NCBI GenBank assembly: GCA_963739985.1
Contig: CAVUCE010000022.1
Coordinates: 558,001-622,000 of the forward strand
Direction of reading: 5' to 3'
Source of the DNA: CAVUCE01 sp963739985
Lineage (GTDB): Bacteria; Bacteroidota; Ignavibacteria; Ignavibacteriales; Ignavibacteriaceae
DNA: 64,000 bases
This document shows positions 44,464 through 54,800 of this stretch, piece by piece (the first letter of the stretch is position 1; the number at the start of each line of letters is the position of its first letter). A model generated the notes under the pieces. It was not told where the DNA came from. It ran no database searches and worked only from the letters and a program-made list of their open reading frames with translations. Position numbers and translations under genes: made by a program.

Positions 44464-45120
44464 TTATTGATTTCCGCCAAACTTGGAGTTGTATCGCTCC
44501 ATTATATCATCAAATTTAATTTTACCTTCTCTCAAAATTACAGGTTTACTGTCACTTAAATCGATAAGTGTGGAAGCCTGGAAAAACGATTTTTTATCAG
44601 TGTAAAAGATAGCATCAACATCAGAAGAAAACTCTGTTTTTATAATACTCGGTTCAACCAAAGCAGGCTGCCCGCTTCTGTTTACACTTGTAGAAACCAA
44701 AGGCATCTTTAATTCCGCTAATAACTTCTGGCAGAATCTATTATTTGGAATTCTGAAAGCCGCAGTTTCAAATCCTAGTAACTCTTGAGTTTTTGAATTC
44801 AATTTTAGCACAACAGAAATAGGGTTAGGCCAAATGGACAAGAGAAAATCGATATGTTTTTCTGATTTTATTTCAACGTACTTCAGTAAAGTACTAATTT
44901 CATCAACTAATAGTATGTATCTTTTTCCGTTCTCTCTGCCTTTTATATTACTTATTTTATCAACAGCTTCTTCATTAAAAGGATTTGCGCCGAAACCATA
45001 AATTGTATCGGTTGGATATATAAATACAGTGCCTTCAAGGTATAATTTTTTTGCTTCGTTAATGGCAGCTTGTAAATCAGCATCTACATTAATAATTAAA
45101 GCTTCTTTAGTGTTTATCAT
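44464..45120 (-). CDS. L-threonylcarbamoyladenylate synthase (YrdC/Sua5 family)
   Basis: A 218-residue YrdC-domain enzyme that makes threonylcarbamoyl-AMP for t6A37 tRNA modification. EGTVFIYPTDTIYGFGANPFNEEAVDKI (about residues 29-56, with the substrate-binding loop), KGRENGKRYILLV, FAAFRIPNN-type AFRIPNNRFC and PLVSTSVNRSGQPAL are all conserved. It lacks the extra Sua5 C-terminal domain, so it is of the shorter TsaC type. It overlaps the upstream GT9 gene by 14 bases. Confidence 0.92.
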   Translation of the reverse strand: MINTKEALIINVDADLQAAINEAKKLYLEGTVFIYPTDTIYGFGANPFNEEAVDKISNIKGRENGKRYILLVDEISTLLKYVEIKSEKHIDFLLSIWPNPISVVLKLNSKTQELLGFETAAFRIPNNRFCQKLLAELKMPLVSTSVNRSGQPALVEPSIIKTEFSSDVDAIFYTDKKSFFQASTLIDLSDSKPVILREGKIKFDDIMERYNSKFGGNQ

Positions 45121-46138
45121 TTAACATTTCCTCAATCTTATCAATAACTTTTTGCGGAACCAGATTATTACCGCACTCAAAGGTCTTAATCGGACATTCT
45201 TCATAACCGTGAATTCCGCATGGTTTACAGGATAGTTCATCATAACTTAAAAATTCACTTTTATCGTTATAAGGATAAAAGCCAAACTCTGCAACGGTTG
45301 AACAATATAGAGTTAAAACAGGAATATCCGCACACATTCCTAAATGGGTTGGAGCGCTATCGTTTGATACTAACAAACTAGAGTTCTTCAAAACTTCAAT
45401 CGATTCTAAAAAGCTAAAATTACCTGCAACAGAAATAACATTTTCTGAAAATCCGGTTGCTAAATTATTACAAATTTCTTCGTCGTTTTTGCCGCCCAAT
45501 AATATTATAGTGTACGATTTTTCGGCAAAATACTCTATTATTGTTCTAAAATGTTCTTCAGGGTACTTTTTAGTATTCCAAACACTTCCGGGCGCTATAA
45601 CAAGATTATTTTTATTGCTATCTAAATTTACAAAAAAAACATCTACTTTTTTTTTAGAATCTTCAGAAATTTTGGTCTCCGGAAGTATTTTCCAATTAAA
45701 ATCGTCAGTGGCAAATCCAATAAGTTCAAGATTTCTACGAACTTCGTGAAAATCGGGTCTATACTGAATTATTTTTTTATAAACATGTTTGAAACTACTA
45801 TTAGAAAATCCATAGCTTTCTCTTATTCCCAAAAACAAAACAATAATTGCGGTTCTAAAAGAGCGATGGGGCGAGTAAATTTTATTGTAACCGTATTTTT
45901 TTAATTCTTTTACAAAACTTAAAAGAGATTTTATCGATTTGTGCTTGCCGCGTTTCTCAAGAGTATAAACATTATTAACGCTAGGAGAAGAAAGAAAAAT
46001 TTCTGATGTTGAAGGAATCGCAATTACATCAATCTGACTTAAAGGATTAACTTCCTTTAATTTTTGAATCATCGGCAAAGTTAAAATTGCATCGCCCGGA
46101 AATGCTGTTTGAATAACTAATATTTTTTCTTCGCTCAA
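45107..46138 (-). CDS. Glycosyltransferase family 9 (heptosyltransferase-like)
   Basis: A 343-residue GT-B enzyme of the LPS heptosyltransferase family. The N-terminal ILVIQTAFPGDAILTLPMIQKL is the acceptor-side signature. The C-terminal half has VIAPGSVWNTKKYPEEHF (about residues 178-195), IILLGGKNDEE and LLVSNDSAPTHLGMCADIPVLTLYCST, the ADP-heptose-binding region. A Cys-rich loop near the end (CKPCGIHGYEECPIKTFEC) is common in the family. Acceptor unknown; its place beside the LpxL-like gene suggests LPS core synthesis. Confidence 0.88.
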   Translation of the reverse strand: MSEEKILVIQTAFPGDAILTLPMIQKLKEVNPLSQIDVIAIPSTSEIFLSSPSVNNVYTLEKRGKHKSIKSLLSFVKELKKYGYNKIYSPHRSFRTAIIVLFLGIRESYGFSNSSFKHVYKKIIQYRPDFHEVRRNLELIGFATDDFNWKILPETKISEDSKKKVDVFFVNLDSNKNNLVIAPGSVWNTKKYPEEHFRTIIEYFAEKSYTIILLGGKNDEEICNNLATGFSENVISVAGNFSFLESIEVLKNSSLLVSNDSAPTHLGMCADIPVLTLYCSTVAEFGFYPYNDKSEFLSYDELSCKPCGIHGYEECPIKTFECGNNLVPQKVIDKIEEMLNDKH

Positions 46139-46139
46139 T

Positions 46140-47009
46140 TTAATATTTCCATCTTTTGTGCATCCATAGCCACTGTTCCGGATATTTACGAATCATGTTT
46201 TCTAAATAATCATTATACCTTTGACTTAATGCTTTTACTTTTTCATCATTATCTTCCGGCAAATTTTCCATTCCAATTTCTATAAACTCAGCTTTATAAG
46301 TATAATCCGGTTGACGAATTGCAAGGGTGTAAACTATTGGCGAACCAAGTTTGATTGAAAGAATCGCAGGTCCCGAATAAATTGAAGCTTGTCTTCCGAA
46401 AAAATTTATTCTTATTCCGTCTTCTGGTCCGCGTTGATCGGCAACCATTGCAACTGTTCTTTTTTCTTTAAGTTCTTGATATACATTTCTAATTGAAATT
46501 CCCAGAGGTGTAACTTTATTTCCCCATTTGCTACGTGCCTTGTTCATCCAATCTGTAACAAATTTGTTCCTCTGAGGTTTTACAACTATGGCTAGTTTAG
46601 CTTCAAGATAAACTCCTGTTGCCATTGCTAAATATTCCCAATTACCAAAATGAGCTGAAAGCAAAATAAAGCCTTTATTTTCCTTCACCTTTTCTCTTAA
46701 AAAATCCAGATTGGTTATTATTATGATTTTTTTTAGCTCTTCGGCTGATAAATAAGGGACATAAAGAATTTCAACTAAAGAAATAGCAAAACTTTTATAA
46801 CTGCCAAAAGCTATTTTTTTAATTTTTTTATCGGAATATTCGGGAAATGCGTGTTTGAGATTATCTAGTACTGTTTCTTTTCTTATCGGAATTAAGTAAT
46901 AAAATGCAAACGCAAGAACTGTTGCAAATTTTCTTGTTGCCTTTAAACCAATAATCTTGAAGAACCTGCTAAAACCAGCAAACAATATGTATTCTAGTCT
47001 ATCACCCAT
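46140..47009 (-). CDS. Lysophospholipid acyltransferase family protein (LpxL/HtrB-like)
   Basis: About 289 residues from ATG 47007-47009; an upstream TTG is less likely. An N-terminal hydrophobic segment is followed by LLSAHFGNWEYLAMA (about residues 105-119), which carries the catalytic H-x4-E of the LpxL/LpxM family, and MVADQRGPEDGIRINFFGRQASIYSGPA. It probably adds a secondary acyl chain to lipid A, using acyl-ACP. Its stop is one base from the GT9 start. It is the first gene of the long minus-strand run that leads into the ATP synthase cluster. Confidence 0.88.
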   Translation of the reverse strand: MGDRLEYILFAGFSRFFKIIGLKATRKFATVLAFAFYYLIPIRKETVLDNLKHAFPEYSDKKIKKIAFGSYKSFAISLVEILYVPYLSAEELKKIIIITNLDFLREKVKENKGFILLSAHFGNWEYLAMATGVYLEAKLAIVVKPQRNKFVTDWMNKARSKWGNKVTPLGISIRNVYQELKEKRTVAMVADQRGPEDGIRINFFGRQASIYSGPAILSIKLGSPIVYTLAIRQPDYTYKAEFIEIGMENLPEDNDEKVKALSQRYNDYLENMIRKYPEQWLWMHKRWKY

Positions 47010-47106
47010 TAACGCCAACTTTATTAAATTCGGTAAAACTTAAACTACTAAATCATTTAATTTACCTAAATACTAAGACTTTTAAAAGTCAGCGATAGAG
47101 ACAAAA

Positions 47107-47132
47107 AAAGCCTATCTGAACTGATAGGCTTT
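47107..47132 (-). terminator. Intrinsic terminator of the GWxTD gene
   Basis: AAAGCCTATC (47107-47116) and GATAGGCTTT (47123-47132) pair perfectly; on the minus strand the hairpin is followed by TTTTTTTG, 12 bases after the stop. Confidence 0.92.
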
Positions 47133-47144
47133 AAGAAACTTAAA

Positions 47145-48536
47145 CTAAAAACTGGAAACCCTTCTTTGCCAATTGTCGTCTCTCAATTCACCGCGCATTG
47201 TTGAATGAACAAGTTGGTAATCTGAAAATCCTGTTAGATCTGCAAAAACAAAAATAACTCCACCTTCTAATTCATTATAGTGCCAGATTTCATAAGGCTT
47301 GGAATCCGTTTGATTCGGAAAGCGTTCAATTTCACTTGGTTCACCATATTTTATGTAAACTCTTCCTCTGTCGGTTTTCCATCCCGGACGAGTAATCGTT
47401 CCATACTTTTTATTGCTTTCCTGTATTCTTTTTAAATACTGATTGAAATATTCATTTTGATTTGTAGCAGGATCAGGATCTCGTTTTTTCCAGAAGTTAT
47501 ATAAAAATTCTCTTTTACCGGCTAGTGTTGATAATTTTCCCCATTGATCAACTTCCGGACCGGTCGCAATATATTTTGATTTACTATATAAATCATCACA
47601 TTCTTCAATTGACATTACACCAAAAACACTTGCAACATATGTTTGACCTTTCGCAGAAGCAGTATCCGTATTTACAACTTTAGGATTGTAAACAAAAAAT
47701 CTTTTTGATGATGAGATACCTTTTTGCTTAGCCGTATCCAGAACTGAAACTATAAGAGTGTATGTATCCGTCGGAAATTTATTTACCGGAATTGCCCCAA
47801 CTTCAACACGTGATTTTATAGTATTTTTAATACTGAATATCTTGGAGTAAACTACTTTTCTTTTACTATTATAAACCAAGCTGGAAATTTGCAGAACACT
47901 GTCTTTAGCTAAAGCCTCTTTCGATGAGTATACTTCATAATAATAAAAAACTACAGGAAGGCTTTCTCCAAAAACTTCGGTTGGAATTGGCACAACTTCA
48001 AATGTGTTTTTGTAAAATATTGAAGATTTATTCTGACTGTCCTGCAATATTTTAGATGCTAGTTGAATATCACTAACAGAAATATCGTGTGTGTGAAGAG
48101 GTTTTACATTTACATGATCGGTAATAAATTTTTGCTTGTCAGCAGTTTCACCGGCTGTTCCGCCAACTACACATTTATAAAATCCTTCCGGCAAAACAAA
48201 GCTAATTACACCGACCAAACTTTTATCGCTAATTTGAGTAGAATCTTTAATTGTGCTGGCGATTCTCCACTTATTATTTATAAGATATTTACCGCTGGAA
48301 GTATCTTGGATTGACACATGAAGATAAGCTTCTAAATAGTTACTGGAATCTGTTTGAACATATTTCATTGTTTGCTGGTTAAACGAATAATAAACTTCTA
48401 CGTAATTAGAAGTAGAATCATAGCCAAATTGTGCATAATCAAAATCGAAGATGAATTTGGGATTTTTCTTTTGCGCAAATAAAGATGTGCAAAGAATTAG
48501 AAAAACGAAGGCGGAAATAGTTAGTTTTTTAGTCAT
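47145..48536 (-). CDS. GWxTD domain-containing protein
   Basis: About 463 residues from the ATG at 48534-48536, giving the signal peptide MTKKLTISAFVFLILCTSLFA; a TTG 12 bases upstream is unlikely. A beta-rich N-terminal region (about 25-290) resembles Ig-like folds. The C-terminal GWxTD domain has LAGKREFLYNFWKKRDPDP, YFNQYLKRIQESNKKYG and RPGWKTDRGRVYIKYGEPSE. The domain is almost restricted to Bacteroidota, Acidobacteriota and relatives, and its function is undetermined. Its own terminator follows; the gene is probably monocistronic. Confidence 0.9.
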   Translation of the reverse strand: MTKKLTISAFVFLILCTSLFAQKKNPKFIFDFDYAQFGYDSTSNYVEVYYSFNQQTMKYVQTDSSNYLEAYLHVSIQDTSSGKYLINNKWRIASTIKDSTQISDKSLVGVISFVLPEGFYKCVVGGTAGETADKQKFITDHVNVKPLHTHDISVSDIQLASKILQDSQNKSSIFYKNTFEVVPIPTEVFGESLPVVFYYYEVYSSKEALAKDSVLQISSLVYNSKRKVVYSKIFSIKNTIKSRVEVGAIPVNKFPTDTYTLIVSVLDTAKQKGISSSKRFFVYNPKVVNTDTASAKGQTYVASVFGVMSIEECDDLYSKSKYIATGPEVDQWGKLSTLAGKREFLYNFWKKRDPDPATNQNEYFNQYLKRIQESNKKYGTITRPGWKTDRGRVYIKYGEPSEIERFPNQTDSKPYEIWHYNELEGGVIFVFADLTGFSDYQLVHSTMRGELRDDNWQRRVSSF

Positions 48537-48727
48537 ATAGGGAATCAAAATTATTATAATTTCTGAAAAAATGGACGATTTTTATAAAAAAAACAAAAAA
48601 TCGGTTAGCTAAAAATTGCTGTTCTTAAATAGTTGAATTTACTCAGCGTTTTTGAACAAAAATATGGAATCAAAATAGTACAACATCCAACTTTTGTCAA
48701 GTAATTTATAAATGATTGAAAAACAAA

Positions 48728-48758
48728 AACCCTTTCCTGAATTAACAAGAAAGGGCTA
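48728..48758 (-). terminator. Intrinsic terminator of the serA gene
   Basis: AGCCCTTTC (minus strand, 48749-48757) pairs with GAAAGGGTT (48729-48736) around a 12-base loop, and a T-rich stretch follows. It lies about 25 bases after the serA stop. Confidence 0.88.
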
Positions 48759-48781
48759 AAATTTGATATTATTTTGCAATT

Positions 48782-50365
48782 TTAAAACTTTATTGCGAAA
48801 ACATTTTTAACACCGTCTATTCCTAAAATTGACGAAAGAACTTCTTTAGTAATTTCACTGTCAACATTAATAACGGTTAAAGCTTCGGCACCAATATCTA
48901 ATCTACCCAAAGAAAGTCCGGCAATATTGATATTAGCTTCCGCTAAAAGCTTACCAACAGTTGCAAGCATTCCGGGTTTATCAATGTTAGTATAGCAAAG
49001 CATATTTCCTTCCGGCTTTAGCTCTAAATGATATTTGTCAATAAATACGATTCTTTTTTCATTATTTCCAAAAACCGTTCCGCCTAAAGTTCTTTTTTCT
49101 TTATCTGTAACAAATTCAACAGAAATTAAATTTGTATATGTAGAATTAGCACCGGATTTTGTTTCATTTATTACAACGCCCAATTCTTTTGCAAGTAAAG
49201 GAGCATTAATTAAATTTACTCCGGCAGAAAGTTTTTTAGATAGAAATCCTTTTAAAACCGCGGTTGATAACAAAGTAGTTGAAGAATGAAGTAAATCTCC
49301 GCTGAAATTAATATTGATTTGTTTCAATTGCCCTTTTAGTAATTGCGAATGAAATAATCCGATATTATCTGCAAGCTCTACATAAGGAGATAATTCTTTA
49401 TTCCCGCTAGACTGAATTGCAGCCGCATTAATTGCACCTTTAACTTCTTTGCCATTAAAAAGATCAACAATCTGTTCTGCTATTTGGACAGCAACTTTTT
49501 CTTGAGCCTCCTCTGTAGAAGCTCCGAGATGAGGAGTTGAAACTAATTTTGGATGTTGAATAAGCGGACCTTCGTATTGCGGTGGTTCGGAAATATAAAC
49601 ATCGATTGCTGCACCGGAAACTTTTCCCGAATCTAAAGCTTTTACTAAGGCTTCTTCATTAATAATTCCGCCTCTGGCACAGTTAATTAATTTTACTCCA
49701 TCTTTACATTTTGCAATTGTCTCTTCATTTAAGAGATTTTTCGTCTCATCAGTAAGTGGAACATGAACTGTGATGATATCCGATTGAGCTAAAACAGTTT
49801 CAATATCTACTAAATCAAATCCCATTTTGGCGGCAACTTCCTCCGAAAGTACAGGATCATACCCGATTACTTTCATACCAAAAGCTTTTGATCTAATCGC
49901 AACTTCACGTCCAATTTTTCCAAGTCCCACAATTCCTAAAATTTTTCCGTGAAGTTCAGTTCCCTTATATTTTTTTCTATCCCATTTTCCAGCACGTAAA
50001 GATTGATTAGCTTGAGGAACATTTCTGCACATTGAAAGAATTAGAGCCATTGTATGTTCTGCGGTTGAAATGGTATTACCACCGGGAGTGTTCATGACAA
50101 TTATTCCTTTTCGCGTAGCAGCTTCAAGGTTAATATTATCAACACCCGCTCCGGCACGACCAATAACTTCCATGTTATCCATTAGCTCAATGAGATCAGG
50201 AGTAACTTGAGTATCACTTCTTACAACTAAGCCGTTATAATCTTTAATAACCTTAACAATTTCTTCTTTAGGCATCCCGGGTTTATATGTTACTTCAAAT
50301 CCCCCGTCTTCAAGTATTCCAACGCATTTTTTATCCACGGCATCCGTAACGATGATCTTTTTCAT
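48782..50365 (-). CDS. serA: D-3-phosphoglycerate dehydrogenase (long form)
   Basis: A 527-residue enzyme making 3-phosphohydroxypyruvate, the first step to serine. VIGRAGAGVDNINLEAA (about residues 70-86), the NAD fold GIVGLGKIGREVAIR (about 144-158), NCARGGIINEEAL and the catalytic TPHLGASTEEAQ are intact. Beyond residue 320 come the ASB (substrate-binding) domain and a C-terminal ACT domain (about 455-527), the type I architecture with allosteric serine control. GGAG precedes the ATG. Followed by a terminator. Note the shorter paralogue at 31928-33118. Confidence 0.95.
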   Translation of the reverse strand: MKKIIVTDAVDKKCVGILEDGGFEVTYKPGMPKEEIVKVIKDYNGLVVRSDTQVTPDLIELMDNMEVIGRAGAGVDNINLEAATRKGIIVMNTPGGNTISTAEHTMALILSMCRNVPQANQSLRAGKWDRKKYKGTELHGKILGIVGLGKIGREVAIRSKAFGMKVIGYDPVLSEEVAAKMGFDLVDIETVLAQSDIITVHVPLTDETKNLLNEETIAKCKDGVKLINCARGGIINEEALVKALDSGKVSGAAIDVYISEPPQYEGPLIQHPKLVSTPHLGASTEEAQEKVAVQIAEQIVDLFNGKEVKGAINAAAIQSSGNKELSPYVELADNIGLFHSQLLKGQLKQININFSGDLLHSSTTLLSTAVLKGFLSKKLSAGVNLINAPLLAKELGVVINETKSGANSTYTNLISVEFVTDKEKRTLGGTVFGNNEKRIVFIDKYHLELKPEGNMLCYTNIDKPGMLATVGKLLAEANINIAGLSLGRLDIGAEALTVINVDSEITKEVLSSILGIDGVKNVFAIKF

Positions 50366-50412
50366 TTTACTCCAAATAAAAATTGAGAACTAAATAAAGA
50401 TGTGTTTATCAA

Positions 50413-50733
50413 TTAAAGAACAGCATTAAGTTTTTGAACTATTTGCGCTTTTGGTACAGCACCGATAATTACCTCTTTAACTTCACCGCCTTTAAAAGTT
50501 AATAAAGTTGGAATGCTTCTTACTCCGAATTTTATGGAAGTCTGCTGATTGTTATCAACATCTAATTTTCCAATTTTAACTTTACCATCATACTCACTTG
50601 CTAGCTCTTCAACAATAGGAGCAATCATTCTGCAAGGGCCGCACCAAACAGCCCAAAAATCGATCAATACAGGAAGTTCCGATTTCGCTACTTCATCTTC
50701 AAAATTTGCATCTGTAATTTCTATAGGTTTCAT
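50413..50733 (-). CDS. trxA: Thioredoxin
   Basis: A 106-residue thioredoxin with the redox-active WAVWCGPCRMIAP (C-x2-C, about residues 28-40), the cis-Pro loop VRSIPTLLTFKGGE (about 72-85) and normal length. It reduces cytosolic disulfides. It lies 47 bases upstream of serA and 19 bases after the enoyl-ACP-reductase-type SDR gene; all three are on the minus strand and probably share a transcript. AAGGA lies 11 bases before the ATG. Confidence 0.96.
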   Translation of the reverse strand: MKPIEITDANFEDEVAKSELPVLIDFWAVWCGPCRMIAPIVEELASEYDGKVKIGKLDVDNNQQTSIKFGVRSIPTLLTFKGGEVKEVIIGAVPKAQIVQKLNAVL

Positions 50734-50752
50734 ACTTTAATTTTTCCTTTTT

Positions 50753-51592
50753 TTAAATATTAAATGAGCCTTCGGCGTCACCTTGTCCGACAAATTGAAC
50801 CACATCCTCGCCACCATCTGCGTTAATTAAGCCACCGGAAATCCACTCTCCGCCATCTTTACATAATAACGAAATAACTTTTGCAACATCAGCAGGATTT
50901 GTTAAACGGTTTCTGGGATTTTTTCTTCTAGCTACTTCAATCATAGGCGTATTTCCGGGAATTTTTCTTAATGCAGGTGTATCTGTTACACCCGCCATAA
51001 TAGAAGTTGCAGCAACGCCCATATGTCCTAACTCTGTAGATAATTGTCTGATATGCGATTCGAGAGCGGCTTTAGCTGCCGAAACTGCTCCGTAATATGG
51101 AATAGCCGCATGACTTCCGGAACTTGTCATTCCGAAAATTCTGGCTTTTTCCGTTAAAAGATTGTTGGCAACAAGTTCTTGAACCCAATAAACCAGAGAA
51201 TGAGCCATCACATCAAGAGTCATTTCCATCTGTGCTTTCGTAATTGCCTGCTCTCCTTCTTTAGCCACAAAGCCTTTTAAAGAACCAAAGGCTAGTGAAT
51301 GAAGAACAACTCTTACAATCGCTTTACCTTCCGAAATTTTTTTCAGATCATTTATAATTTCAGCGCGCTTAGCTGCGTCAGCAGCATTAACATTATAATA
51401 CAAATGTTTTGCACCATACTCTTCAATTTTTTTAGTAATTCTCTCAACATTTGGCATGGTTGCTTGTCTATCTAGATGAACTCCTACAATATTATATCCA
51501 TCTTCCGCAAGTTTTAACGCAGTCGCTTCTCCAAATCCAGACGAAGCTCCTAATATCAAGGCCCAATGATTTTGATTCTCATTCTGATTCAT
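50753..51592 (-). CDS. SDR-type enoyl-[acyl-carrier-protein] reductase (FabI/FabL-like)
   Basis: About 279 residues from the ATG at 51590-51592; a TTG 45 bases upstream is unlikely. The dinucleotide-binding loop is LGASSGFGEATALKLA (about 14-29). VLHSLAFGS recalls the VHSIAFA motif of FabI. The active site is Y-x6-K (second Tyr of IPYYGAVSAAKAALESH, about 165-181), not the Y-x3-K of ordinary SDRs, which points to enoyl-ACP reductases of fatty-acid elongation. The C-terminal GLINADGGEDVVQFVG closes the fold. Whether it is FabI-, FabL- or another ENR subtype is not settled by eye. Confidence 0.75.
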   Translation of the reverse strand: MNQNENQNHWALILGASSGFGEATALKLAEDGYNIVGVHLDRQATMPNVERITKKIEEYGAKHLYYNVNAADAAKRAEIINDLKKISEGKAIVRVVLHSLAFGSLKGFVAKEGEQAITKAQMEMTLDVMAHSLVYWVQELVANNLLTEKARIFGMTSSGSHAAIPYYGAVSAAKAALESHIRQLSTELGHMGVAATSIMAGVTDTPALRKIPGNTPMIEVARRKNPRNRLTNPADVAKVISLLCKDGGEWISGGLINADGGEDVVQFVGQGDAEGSFNI

Positions 51593-51834
51593 TTTTGGTT
51601 TACACCTTTTACTAATTATTTTGGTATTAATAGACAAAAATTACAAAATTGAATTTAGGGAAACAAATTATTGGCAATAGTAAATTTACCACAATGCGTT
51701 TTTGGTAAGTCTTGTGCAAATAATAATATGATTTGAAGCAAAATATTTGCTCCTATAAATTGATGGTTAATTTATGTGGCTGAAATTTTAGCTATTTATA
51801 ATATTAAATAATCTTTCGGAGTGTTTTTTCAAAA

Positions 51835-54800
51835 TTACTTTTGGCTAAAAACGATCGAATCCTCTCCCATGAGACTTGTAATTGCATCCGTAAATTCTTT
51901 TGAAGCATTAACTCTGAAATCATTAAGGAAAAATAATCTGGCAGGGTTACCGTTATTTTCCAGATGAAGATAAAGTGGAAGCTTTCCTTTATGCTTTGGT
52001 AAGATTTCTTTGAGCTTTTGTAATTGTTCGGTTGTATTTTTTTCTTTGTTTATAATAATTTTAACGCTTTCGGCAAATCTTTCACGAGATTCTTCCAGAG
52101 GCATTACTTCTTCAATGTGAAGTTTGATAGCATCACCACTACTTTCGGGTCTACCGACAATAAACACACATTCTTCTTCCTCCACAAATTGACCGAACTT
52201 TTCATAAACTTTGGCAAACATTAAAGATTCACAAGATCCCGATAGATCATCTAAAGTGAAGAATGCCATGGTTCTGCCGGATTTATCAATCTTGGTTTTT
52301 AATGAAGTAATAACACCGCAAGCTCTGACAACATTTGTTTCTTCTTGCTTAGATTTTGAATCAAACCTGGATTTCCCTTCAACCTTAGATTTCTCTTCCA
52401 GCTTAGATGTTTCTCCAAGATGAATTGAGGCAAACGAATTATATTCAATTTCGTATTTATGCAAAGGATGCCCTGTTACATAAAAACCTGTAACTTCTCT
52501 TTCTTTAGCTAGTCTTACTTTTTGACTCCACGGTTCAACTTCTTCAATTTGAGGTTCGCTTATTTTTACCTCTTCTTCAATTTCTCCGAAAAGACTATTC
52601 TCAGCCGATAATGTTGCTTGTTTTGCTTTACTTCCAAATTCAAGTGCGGTTTCAATTGCTTCAAATAACTTTGCACGATTATCATCAATAGAATAAAATG
52701 CTCCGGCAAGAACTAAGCCTTCCAGCGATCTTTTATTAACAGTTCGCGTATCTACATTTAAACAAAAATCAAAAATACTTGTGAAATCTCGGTCTAATTC
52801 ATTTCGGACTTTCATAATCTCTTCAACCGCAGAAATTCCAACATTTTTAATTGCAGACATTCCAAATCTTATTTGTCCGTCTTCAACATCAAAATAAACG
52901 GAAGGACTATTCACATCCGGCGGAAGAACTTTAATTCCTAATTTCCTGCAATCTTCAAGATAATTTGTAACCTTATCAGTATTGCCAAATTCATTTGTTA
53001 AGTTGGCAGCTAAAAATTCGGGTGTGTAATGAGCTTTAAGATATGCTGTTTGATATGCGACAAAACTATATGCTACAGAGTGACTTTTATTAAATCCGTA
53101 ATTGGCAAATTTATCAATTGCGTCAAAAATTTCTGTTGCAACTTTTTGAGTAATTCCCTTTTCAACAGCGCCGTTAACAAATTTAACCTTCTGTTCCGCC
53201 ATTGCAGCTAGGTCTTTTTTACCCATAGCTCTTCGCAAAATATCAGCTTCGGCAAGACTCATTCCGGCTACTTTATTTGCAATTTGAATTACCTGTTCCT
53301 GGTAAACTATAATTCCGTAAGTTTCTTTAAGAATCGGTTCCAATGAAATATGAAGATATTCAATTTCTTGCCGTCCGAATTTTCTATCGATAAAATCATC
53401 TATAAACTCCATCGGTCCCGGACGATAAAGTGCGTTCATTGCTGAAAGGTCACTTAAGCTTGTTGGATGAAGTTTTTTTAAGTACTCTCTCATCGGGCCA
53501 GATTCAAACTGGAACACGCCTGTTGTTTGTCCTTTTGAAAAAAGCTCAAACGTTTTTTTATCTTCAATCGAAATATTATCGATATCGATTTCAACGCCAT
53601 GATTTTTCTTGATCAAATCTAAAGCATCACGGATAATGGTAAGAGTTCTAAGTCCGAGAAAATCCATCTTAAGAAGACCGGCACCTTCAATTTCCTTCAT
53701 GTTATACTGTGTAACAAATTCGGATTGAGCAACCGCGCTGGCAAGAGGGACATAATTGCTTACCTCTTCCGGTGTAATTACTACGCCGGCTGCATGCTTA
53801 GACGAATTTCGGTTCATTCCTTCGAGAACTTTAGCGTACTTTATCAGATTCTGAATATCCGGTTCTTTGGAATCTTTAACCCATTTTAATTCGGGAACCT
53901 CTTTTAAAGCTTGTTCGATTGAAAATACTTTACCGAATTTTGAAGGAATGAATTTGGTAATTTTGTTTACTGTCGGAATCGGAATTTTAAGAACGCGCGC
54001 AACATCTCTTATTACTGCTTTGGAAGATAATCTATTGAATGTTATAATTTGACTAACGCATTCAGTGCCGTATTTTTCGCGGACATAATCAATTACTTCG
54101 CCTCTTTTATCATCGGCAAAATCAACGTCAATATCGGGCATTGATTTACGAGCCGGATTCAAAAACCTTTCAAAGAGTAAGTTATAAGGCAATGGATTTA
54201 TATTGGTAATTCCTAAACAGAATGCCACTAAACTTCCGGCGGCACTTCCTCTTCCCGGACCAACAGGAATTCCTCTATCTTTAGAAGCATTAATAAAATC
54301 CTGTACAATTAAAAAGTAACCGGAAAATCCCATTGTTTTGATCGTATCAATTTCAAAATTAAATCGATCTTCAATTTCTTTATTGAGCTTAGGAAATTTT
54401 TTATGAAGTCCTTCTCTTGCTAGAAGTTCGAAATAATCATCAAGATTTTTTGCCGGGGAATCATCCGGAATTGGAAACTTAGGATAATGATGCCCTGCAA
54501 AATCCATGTTTAAATCTATTTTAGATTCAATCTCAAGAGTATTTTCGATAGCGCCTTTGTAATTCTTAAAAAGCTCAATCATTTCTACGGCGGATTTAAA
54601 ATAAACTTGATCCGTCCCGTAACGTAATTGTTTATAATCTTGAGCGTTTTTATCGGAAAGCAATAATAAAATATTATGTGCTATTGCATGATCTTGTTCA
54701 ATATAATGACAATCGTTTGTAGCAACTAATTTTATCCCTAATTCTTCGGATAGTCTCGGCATTCCTTCAAGAATTGGTTTATCAACTTCCATGAAATGAT

